DNA from: Candidatus Geohydrothermomicrobium daggyaiense
GTDB taxonomy: Bacteria; Actinomycetota; Geothermincolia; Fen-727; JACVIW01
Direction of reading: 5' to 3'
Length of the DNA: 12,050 nucleotides
Assembly (NCBI GenBank): GCA_015711695.1
Contig: JACVIW010000046.1
Location: 1 to 12,050 of the forward strand
The notes beneath the pieces are model-generated. The model worked only from the letters and a program-made list of their open reading frames with translations, ran no database searches and was not told where the DNA came from. This document shows positions 6,160 through 12,050 of this stretch, piece by piece. Within the stretch, counting starts at the first letter, position 1; the number at the start of each line of letters is the position of its first letter. Position numbers and translations under genes: made by a program.

Positions 6160-7680
6160 CTATGAGACTGAGTCTTCCAGAAAGCCAAGCGTTTCTTTTA
6201 TCCTTGCCGCGCAGGTCGCGGGTCCCCAGAACATAATGAGAAACTTCAAATCCGGACCCACGGTGCGCCCCGTGACCGCCAACCTAAAAGGCCACAGAAT
6301 CTTCTTCGCTTTCCATCCCTTTTGAGCAGCCACATTTCTCATGCGTTCAACGATCTCACAAGCCGTTTTTTCATCAGCATCTGAAGCGCTGCCGAGAATT
6401 TCAATACAGGTCTCAAGCGCTTCTCTAACATCTCCAGTTTTCTTCAGTTCTTCCGCCGCTTTATCTGACAGATCACCCGGTTTAACCGTATAGATCCTGA
6501 GCGGTTCTATCGCATCCGTCAGTTTCTCGATATTGTTTCTGACAGACTCAACTGCAATCACTAGTTTTTCCTCAGGCAATCGCGCGATTTCCTCAAGACC
6601 GGAAGAAATCAAAAAAGGAACGAGAGCCTCCGCAAGTTCCTTTCCAGACAGCAGCTTCACATGCTGGCGATTCAACCAGTTCAACTTATCGAAATCGAAT
6701 ATCGCTTTGCTCGCCGATAGATCATCGAGCCTGAACTCACGGACAAGTTCCTCAAGCGAAAATATCTCCCTCTCATCCCCTGGCGACCAGGAGAGGAGGG
6801 CGAGGTAATTTACTAGTGCCTGAGGGAGATAACCCTGTTCCCTGAATTCAGACACCGCGGTTGCGCCATGCCGTTTTGAGAGTTTGGAGCCGTCGGGACC
6901 CATCAAAAGAGAATGGTGCACGAACACTGGCGGCTTCTCGCAAAAAGCGTCAAAAAGCATCACATGCCTTACAGCGTTTGTGAGATGGTCGTCCCCTCTA
7001 ATGACATGCGTTATCTTCATGGTTATATCGTCAACAACAACCGCAAGATGAAATCCGGCGCTTCCGTCCGACCTCATTATGACAAAATCGTCAATCTCGG
7101 AAGAATCAACCTCAACAGCGCCCCTCAAGAGGTCCTCAACTCTAACAACCATCTCCGGAACTTTGAATCTTAAGACGAAAGGCTTTTTCTCCTTTTCGAA
7201 TTTCATCACCTCGGACTCACCAAGCCCGAGGCATTTCCTGTCGTAGCGCCAGGACATACCTCTCCGAATCGTTTCCTCTTTCCTTTTCTTGATCTCATCT
7301 GGCGAGCAAAAGCAGCGATAAGCCATTCCTTTCTCAAGAAGCCATTCGGCGTACTCTCTGTATAAAGGCATACGTTCACTCTGTCTATACGGCCCGAAAT
7401 CTCCTCCGATATCCGGACCCTCATCCCAGTCAAGTCCCATCCATTTGAGCGAGTCCATAATATCCTTCTCGAATTCCTCGCTCGAACGCTCTCGATCGGT
7501 GTCCTCAAATCTCAGAACCATGGTGCCCGCGGAGCCCCTCGCGAAAAGCCAGTTAAAAAGCGCTGTCCTCGCGGAACCCAGGTGCAGCCTTCCGGTGGGG
7601 CTTGGAGCGAACCTTACTCGGGGTTTAACTGCCGCGTTATTTTCTTCATCCAGGCTGTTTACTTTCCTCTCTGATATCAA
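6160..7680 (-). CDS. gltX: glutamyl-tRNA synthetase
   Basis: Class I synthetase that attaches glutamate to tRNA-Glu, 506 residues. HIGH-type motif HLGS (33-36) lies in RFAPSPTGRLHLGSARTALF; the KMSKS-type motif is KLSKR (266-270). A zinc-binding insert is retained, with C123-x-C125 and Y146-x3-C150. The C-terminal anticodon domain ends with the family segment VTGRTVGPDL (469-478). The start is TTG at 7680 with GGGAGGG (complement of 7691-7697) 10 bp upstream; nearby ATG codons are out of frame. The N-terminus has about 18 polar residues before the conserved fold. It begins 20 bp after the flavoprotein gene, so it is probably cotranscribed with cooC and that gene. Whether the enzyme also charges tRNA-Gln cannot be judged here. 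Confidence 0.96.
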   Translation of the reverse strand: MISERKVNSLDEENNAAVKPRVRFAPSPTGRLHLGSARTALFNWLFARGSAGTMVLRFEDTDRERSSEEFEKDIMDSLKWMGLDWDEGPDIGGDFGPYRQSERMPLYREYAEWLLEKGMAYRCFCSPDEIKKRKEETIRRGMSWRYDRKCLGLGESEVMKFEKEKKPFVLRFKVPEMVVRVEDLLRGAVEVDSSEIDDFVIMRSDGSAGFHLAVVVDDITMKITHVIRGDDHLTNAVRHVMLFDAFCEKPPVFVHHSLLMGPDGSKLSKRHGATAVSEFREQGYLPQALVNYLALLSWSPGDEREIFSLEELVREFRLDDLSASKAIFDFDKLNWLNRQHVKLLSGKELAEALVPFLISSGLEEIARLPEEKLVIAVESVRNNIEKLTDAIEPLRIYTVKPGDLSDKAAEELKKTGDVREALETCIEILGSASDADEKTACEIVERMRNVAAQKGWKAKKILWPFRLAVTGRTVGPDLKFLIMFWGPATCAARIKETLGFLEDSVS

Positions 7681-7700
7681 AGAGTAGCGTCCCTCCCAGG

Positions 7701-8543
7701 TTACTTACCTTCACGAACCCTGAAGCGCTCCCAGGAGAGCGCTTCCTCGTCTTTATACGCTGAAAGGCGAACCGCAAGGTTTTCGAAATCAACCTGGTGT
7801 CCGTCAAACTCCGGCCCGTCGACGCATGAGAACTTCGTTTCGCCACCAACCTCACACCTGCAAGTGCCACACATCCCCGTACCATCCAGCATTATCGCGT
7901 TAAGACTTACAACCGTGGGGATATGGTGGCTTTTTGTCATATCCGAGACGGCTTTCATCATCGGGAGAGGGCCCACCGCAATCACTCTATCCGGACAACT
8001 CGAGGAGATTTCCTCTTTTAAAAGCTCAGTCACAAATCCACGGACTCCTATCGATCCGTCCTCGGTCGCGGCCTTTACGGGCACGCCGAGACGCCTGATA
8101 CGCTCGTGGAGTATAAGGTGTTCGCCGTCTCGCGCCCCGAGTAGAACCGTAACATCATTTCCAGCTTCAATCATTGACCGAGCAATAGGATAAATAGCCC
8201 CGATGCCAACACCACCACCGACGCATACAACCTTACCGAAACGCTCGACAACGGTAGGATGTCCAAGAGGGCCGACGACGTCCGCGAGCCGGTCTCCGAT
8301 CTTCATTTGTGAAAATTTGTATGTAGTGGTGCCAACCACCTGATAAACAAGCTCCACGCTCCCCTCGTTCTTGAAAAAATCAACGAGCGTCAGCGGTATT
8401 CTTTCCCCATGATCATCAACCCTTATGATGACAAACTGCCCAGCCTTCGCCCTTCTGGTAACCGCGGGCGCTAATACTTTCGCGTTATAAATAGCCGGCG
8501 CAATTCTCTCGTGATAGATTATCTCAAAACAATCTTCGGCCAT
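7701..8543 (-). CDS. NfnA/SudB-like FAD/NAD(P)-binding iron-sulfur subunit
   Basis: A 280-residue flavoprotein of the ferredoxin-NADP+ reductase superfamily, closest in motif pattern to the small subunit of NADH-dependent ferredoxin:NADP oxidoreductase (NfnA), also annotated sulfide dehydrogenase subunit SudB, and related to dihydroorotate dehydrogenase electron-transfer subunits. An FAD-binding barrel (1-100) has RIPLTLVD (48-55) and GPLG (91-94). The NAD(P) domain has VGGGVGIGAIYPI (108-120). The C-terminal [2Fe-2S] segment has D220, C225, C228 and C240, with CVDGPEFDGH (240-249). This Asp-plus-three-Cys pattern is a hallmark of NfnA. An extra C230 (CRC where CRV is usual) is present. The usual large partner (NfnB, GltD-like) is not next to it; cooC is, 2 bp upstream with the ribosome site inside the cooC end. 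Its electron partner is therefore open. Confidence 0.88.
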   Translation of the reverse strand: MAEDCFEIIYHERIAPAIYNAKVLAPAVTRRAKAGQFVIIRVDDHGERIPLTLVDFFKNEGSVELVYQVVGTTTYKFSQMKIGDRLADVVGPLGHPTVVERFGKVVCVGGGVGIGAIYPIARSMIEAGNDVTVLLGARDGEHLILHERIRRLGVPVKAATEDGSIGVRGFVTELLKEEISSSCPDRVIAVGPLPMMKAVSDMTKSHHIPTVVSLNAIMLDGTGMCGTCRCEVGGETKFSCVDGPEFDGHQVDFENLAVRLSAYKDEEALSWERFRVREGK

Positions 8544-8545
8544 TC

Positions 8546-9328
8546 TCAGCTCCCCTCAAGCCTATCCTTCAACTCTTCTTTGATCCTCTCTATCTCCTTA
8601 ACAAAATCGGGATCAACGTCGAAAGCGGACTTACCCTCGAGGTCCGACCTTCTCACCTTCTCGCTGAAGTGTACCGAACCGATATATTCTATCCCGTCAA
8701 CGTCTTCGATAAGGCTTGCAGCTTCCTTATCATCCACCACCTTGTTTAACACAAGGAAGAGCCTGTTTATTCCTATTTGCCTGGCCAGTCTGGATGTGGT
8801 CCGCGCTGTTTGAATACTTCTGAGGCCCGGCTCGGCAACTATCAGTATAGCGTCCACGCTCTCGGCAGTTCCCCTACCGAGGTGCTCAATCCCTGCCTCC
8901 ATGTCCATCACGACAACATCATCCCTATCTAGGAGAATATGCCTCATCAGCGCCTTCAGAAGCACGGATTCGGGGCAGACACATCCACCGCCTCCTTCCT
9001 TAACCGTTCCCATCGCGAGCAGCCTCACGCCTTCGTGATTCACGCATATCTTATCGGGAAGGTCGTCTACCTTCGGGTTCATTTTGAACATCTGCCCGTA
9101 AGTTCCTACTTTCGCGCCCGTCCTTTCCTCGACAACATCTTTCATTTCCGCAAGCGGAATAATGTTTGAAGCCGTTTCAGGAGAAATGCCAAGAGACACG
9201 GCAAGATTGGCATCCGGGTCCGCGTCAATAGCGAGCACTCTTCTTCCTTCCGAAGCGAAGCTCCTTGCCAGGCCAGCAGCAATTGTGCTTTTTCCCACTC
9301 CACCTTTTCCGCTGATTGCTATCTTCAA
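8546..9328 (-). CDS. cooC: CooC-type nickel-insertion ATPase for CO dehydrogenase
   Basis: A 260-residue SIMIBI/MinD-type ATPase that in known systems binds nickel and helps to mature the Ni-Fe-S cluster of anaerobic CO dehydrogenase (CooS or AcsA). The deviant Walker A GKGGVGKST (7-15) has the signature K8; the switch I region is DADPDANLA (35-43); the Walker B/switch II stretch includes VVVMDMEAGIEHLGRGT (138-154). The metal-binding C116-V-C118 motif, with a GGGG run before it, separates CooC from NifH and other MinD proteins. The start is TTG at 9328, with GGGGTGG 6 bp upstream; a short inverted repeat CCCTT-GA-AAGGG overlaps this site. No CO dehydrogenase gene is in the window. It is directly coupled to the flavoprotein downstream. 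A paralogue with another metallo-target is possible, but CxC makes CooC the best call. Confidence 0.9.
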   Translation of the reverse strand: MKIAISGKGGVGKSTIAAGLARSFASEGRRVLAIDADPDANLAVSLGISPETASNIIPLAEMKDVVEERTGAKVGTYGQMFKMNPKVDDLPDKICVNHEGVRLLAMGTVKEGGGGCVCPESVLLKALMRHILLDRDDVVVMDMEAGIEHLGRGTAESVDAILIVAEPGLRSIQTARTTSRLARQIGINRLFLVLNKVVDDKEAASLIEDVDGIEYIGSVHFSEKVRRSDLEGKSAFDVDPDFVKEIERIKEELKDRLEGS

Positions 9329-9481
9329 GATAATCCACCCCTTTCAAGGGAATATCACCTTTCGAAAAAGAATAATAACCCAAAAACCATAGTTTGAATC
9401 ATGAGAAATCTCATCGGAGGTTGGCCGGGTGATAATAAGCGGGAAACTGCGACATGACCGGGATCAGCAAAACAGGCAGGC

Positions 9482-11473
9482 CTATTCAGGGAGCGCTGTT
9501 GACGTTTCCTCGAGAAGACTTAGAAAAACTTCCACAACCTCAGGGTCAAACTGACTGCCCGCGCCCTTTCTCAGCTCCGCCATAGCCTCTTCTTTTGAAA
9601 GTGCTGGCCTGTAAGGTCTATCGGATGTCATCGCCTCAAACGCGTCAGCCACCGCAATAATCCTGGCCCCAAGGGGGATTTCATCTCCCGCTTTTCCTTC
9701 GGCATACCCGCCGCCGTTAAATCTTTCATGATGGTTATAAATTATCGGCATTATGTTTCCAAGATGAGGCAGCGGTTCTATTATCCGCATGCTCAGCGCG
9801 GGGTGCGTTTTGATAAGCATAAACTCGTCTTCACTGAGCGGACCAGGTTTGTTGAGAACGTGATCAGGTATTCCAATTTTCCCAAGGTCATGCAACAGAC
9901 CCGCAAGTCTTATCTCTTCTATCTCTTCGACCGTGAGTCCCATCGCTTCCGCGATTGCTATAGCGTACTTGGTGACACGCGCAGAATGTCCCACAGTATA
10001 AGGGTCCCTGGCCTCTATTGCCGCTGCCAGAGACGCTATTATGCCAAGATAGGTGTTCTGCAACCTTTCGTAAAGCTGCGTATTTTCTATCGCCACCGCT
10101 GCCTGCGAGGCGAAATTGGAGAACACCTCGAGATCGGTGTGGTCAAAAGATCCCTCTCTCTCATCACGGACCACCACCATTACCCCGACGGGCTTGTCCC
10201 TGACCATAAGCGGCGAAGCAGCGCATGCTTTCCTTCCAAGACTCAGATTGTCAAATCTCATGCTCGCTGTTTCGCAGTCGAGACAGATTGCTTCTTTGTT
10301 TTCGAAAACCCATTGCGCGACCCTGTTTAACGCGCCCTCATCCGAGGCTTCAACGTCACCAACCGACGCGGCGACGCGGAGATGGCTAAACATCTCCTCA
10401 GGAAAAAAGATAATCGCGCCTGAGCCCTTTAAGATCGTCGATGCAATGTTTAAAAGCGTCTCGAGTTGCTCCTTTAATCCGAGCTCATCGGAAACAGATT
10501 TTGCCACAACGTTAATCGCCGCCATCTGTCTTATCCTGGAATCCACCTCGAGCAAGAGCTCGTTCTTCTCGAGGACGAGAGCCGCGTGCTCAGCCGCTGC
10601 TTTAGCAAGTTCAATCCTCTCTTTTGAAAACTCGCTCTCCTTTTTCTCGTCGAGCAGAAGAATGCCGAGTGTCTTTTCTCCTGTCCGGATAGGAATCACC
10701 AAAAGCGGCAACCCTCCGTATGCCCTGAGGGCATCCTTGATGTCAGGTTTAGGAGGCATACCCTTAGATATAATTGAGAATTCGCTTCCGGACACCACAT
10801 CCAGAAACGCTTTTAACTTTTCATCGGGCAGTGATTTAAGAATCCTGACGCTGTCAGGATAATTGGATGCCACAGGGCGTGGGACTCCGTCTTTTCCGAC
10901 TATCAGAAGAGTGCACCTGGTAAGACCGCAAATGTCGGCCAACTTCTCCGCGATATATGAATATACCTTCCGGGTATCCTTCTCTGCTGATAGGACGCGC
11001 GCGAGTGATATAAGCGCTTCCATCTTCGCGCTCTTTGTCATAAACTCGATATCTCTGGCCGAGAAGTAACTCTCAACCATCGCAGCCCAGCACTCATTGA
11101 GAAGGGAATCAACTTCCATCATCGAATCTATTACGTCTATGAAACGCTTATTTTCGCGCTCGCACTCCTCGCAAACTACATGCCATATGGCGTTCTTTAG
11201 CGCGCCGGGGATATCCGGTATTTCAGATAAGGAATAATCATGGCTTGACGAATCTCTTCCGATACGCTCCCAATTTTCTATGATCATCGTTCGTGATGAG
11301 CCCTTAAGACAGGAGATTAACATTCCCAGAGTTGATGAGACTTCCGAACTTATGACATCAAGGGTATGCATGCCGTAATATTTTTTGGTTTGCCCCCTGA
11401 AATTACCGAGAGCCATCGACGCTATTTTTTCCCTGTTTTTTTCCATGATTTCCAAAAACCACGACATACCCAT
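9482..11473 (-). CDS. GAF-GAF-HD-GYP cyclic-di-GMP phosphodiesterase-like sensor
   Basis: A 663-residue soluble signalling protein with no membrane segment. Residues 1-145 form a helical domain, perhaps similar to the RsbR/RsbRD N-terminus (uncertain). GAF domains follow at about 150-300 and 318-465, joined by coiled-coil helices, then an HD-GYP domain at about 475-655. HD-GYP enzymes hydrolyse cyclic-di-GMP at a metal centre. Metal-site motifs are present: HDLGKIGIPD (528-537), H556 in IKTHP, HHERFNGGGY (581-590) and VADAFEAMTSDRPYR (607-621). The GYP triplet is GYA: residue 591 is GCC at 9703-9701. Two in-frame ATGs open the gene; Met3 (11467) has better spacing (8 bp) from AAAGG than Met1, so the true start may be there. 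It is a stand-alone gene, likely with its own promoter. The GAF ligands are unknown. Confidence 0.93.
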   Translation of the reverse strand: MGMSWFLEIMEKNREKIASMALGNFRGQTKKYYGMHTLDVISSEVSSTLGMLISCLKGSSRTMIIENWERIGRDSSSHDYSLSEIPDIPGALKNAIWHVVCEECERENKRFIDVIDSMMEVDSLLNECWAAMVESYFSARDIEFMTKSAKMEALISLARVLSAEKDTRKVYSYIAEKLADICGLTRCTLLIVGKDGVPRPVASNYPDSVRILKSLPDEKLKAFLDVVSGSEFSIISKGMPPKPDIKDALRAYGGLPLLVIPIRTGEKTLGILLLDEKKESEFSKERIELAKAAAEHAALVLEKNELLLEVDSRIRQMAAINVVAKSVSDELGLKEQLETLLNIASTILKGSGAIIFFPEEMFSHLRVAASVGDVEASDEGALNRVAQWVFENKEAICLDCETASMRFDNLSLGRKACAASPLMVRDKPVGVMVVVRDEREGSFDHTDLEVFSNFASQAAVAIENTQLYERLQNTYLGIIASLAAAIEARDPYTVGHSARVTKYAIAIAEAMGLTVEEIEEIRLAGLLHDLGKIGIPDHVLNKPGPLSEDEFMLIKTHPALSMRIIEPLPHLGNIMPIIYNHHERFNGGGYAEGKAGDEIPLGARIIAVADAFEAMTSDRPYRPALSKEEAMAELRKGAGSQFDPEVVEVFLSLLEETSTALPE

Positions 11474-11543
11474 TACCTTTGAGCCGAGAAGCGAGTGATT
11501 TCGCCATTTCGATATTGAAATAAGCTACCCCGTCTCGCCATTT

Positions 11544-11552
11544 ATTCTAACA
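11544..11552 (-). promoter_or_regulatory. extended -10 promoter for HD-GYP gene
   Basis: The minus strand reads TGT-TAGAAT (complement of 11544-11552): an extended -10 with five of six matches to TATAAT and no clear -35. Transcription would start near 11537, leaving a leader of about 65-70 nt. The rest of the gap to the endonuclease gene (11553-11662) shows no terminator with a T-run that I would accept. Confidence 0.45.
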
Positions 11553-11662
11553 TCCAGTATATCCGCGACGGAAACCAGATAGGTACGCACCTGACAGCCC
11601 AGACGTCAGAGATCGCGGCATTCAAAAAAACGTCTTCGTGCAACCAACTTCTCAAAATTAGC

Positions 11663-12050
11663 TCAAAGTATCCAATCCCAGCTGCTTTTTTTCAAAGAAG
11701 ATGCATACAGATCGCAGCAAGGATTAACGGGGCAAATTTCACAAAGAGTTGACCGGGCTTTGCATATTTCACGCCCGAGCCTTACAAGGTTAAGATGCAC
11801 CTCGGGCCTCCACCGTGAAGGAAACAAAGCCTCGAGTTCTTTCTCCGCCTTTTCAGGCCCCGTCTCAATGCTAATCAGGCCAATCCTTTTCGCGGTCCTC
11901 AAAACGTGAGTATCAACCGGGAGAACCCCTCTGCCCGCGCCGAACATAAGAACAACTGATGCCGTTTTCGGCCCAACCCCATGAAGAGAGGTAAGGAATG
12001 CCCTCGCCCGTTCAGTCGTGTAGTTTTTTATGAATTCAAGCGAATAAGTT
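11663..12050 (-). CDS. nth: endonuclease III family DNA glycosylase (3' part)
   Basis: The last 128 codons of a base-excision repair glycosylase/AP lyase that removes oxidised pyrimidines; the 5' end lies beyond the window. The helix-hairpin-helix reads LHGVGPKTASVVL, with the lysine that serves as catalytic nucleophile in Nth, and the catalytic aspartate is in PVDTHV. The C-terminus has the [4Fe-4S] signature C-x6-C-x2-C-x5-C (CKARSTLCEICPVNPCC). The fragment resembles the broader endonuclease III-like group found in many anaerobes rather than classic E. coli Nth (LHGVG in place of LPGVG), so substrate range is uncertain. About 17 residues follow the cluster, a normal length. It is separated from the HD-GYP gene by 189 bp. 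Confidence 0.92.
   Translation of the reverse strand, partial: TYSLEFIKNYTTERARAFLTSLHGVGPKTASVVLMFGAGRGVLPVDTHVLRTAKRIGLISIETGPEKAEKELEALFPSRWRPEVHLNLVRLGREICKARSTLCEICPVNPCCDLYASSLKKSSWDWIL

Noticed and set aside
9405..9418. Inverted repeat ATGAG-ATTT-CTCAT upstream of cooC as a terminator
   Set aside because: The stem is only five AT-leaning pairs and no T-run follows directly on the minus strand.
10116..10862. 248-codon plus-strand frame
   Set aside because: It is antisense to the GAF region of the HD-GYP gene, is serine-rich as expected of a reverse-complement shadow, and has no domain signature.
1..12050. CRISPR array, insertion sequence or defence island
   Set aside because: No regularly spaced repeats, transposase, integrase or toxin-antitoxin pair was seen; the only repeats are the two copies at 2794-2936.

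Overview
The window reads as one strand of genes: every gene I can support lies on the minus strand, so the transcript order runs from high to low coordinates. Base composition is moderate (just under half G+C by eye). The gene set (CooC, an NfnA/SudB-type flavoprotein, a SigH-family sigma factor, the gltX-cysE-cysS-rlmB-sigH order, a lipobox peptidyl-prolyl isomerase and many TTG starts) suggests an anaerobic bacterium of Gram-positive ancestry. A clostridial Bacillota or a deep-branching anaerobic Actinomycetota would both fit, and I cannot separate them from this sequence. SigH does not by itself show that the organism sporulates.

Layout in transcription order (right to left): (1) 12050-11663, the 3' part of an endonuclease III family DNA glycosylase; (2) 11473-9482, a large cytoplasmic sensor with an N-terminal helical domain, two GAF domains and an HD-GYP output domain whose GYP triplet reads GYA; (3) 9328-7701, cooC followed 2 bp later by an NfnA/SudB-like FAD/NAD/[2Fe-2S] subunit; (4) after only 20 bp, gltX, then cysE, cysS and rlmB (7680-2936); (5) a 292-bp intergenic stretch (2644-2935) with two degenerate 27-bp direct repeats, a fold-back and a likely sigH promoter; (6) sigH, whose TAG stop shares its last base with the first base of tRNA-Thr(TGT), followed by a clear intrinsic terminator; (7) a cyclophilin-type isomerase lipoprotein with its own extended -10 promoter; (8) at the left edge, a Zn/Mn-type ABC transporter ATPase that probably heads an operon running off the window.

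Functionally, the centre is a translation and cysteine block: glutamyl- and cysteinyl-tRNA synthetases, serine acetyltransferase, a 23S rRNA methyltransferase, a growth-transition sigma factor and tRNA-Thr. It is joined upstream to two redox/C1 accessory genes (CooC and the flavoprotein). The strongest items for a second look are the cooC-flavoprotein pair without its usual partners, the sigH/tRNA-Thr one-base overlap with its consequence for RNase P processing, and the repeat block between rlmB and sigH. Most of the window is ordinary conserved content. I do not see a clear new multi-gene system such as a defence island, CRISPR array or biosynthetic cluster.
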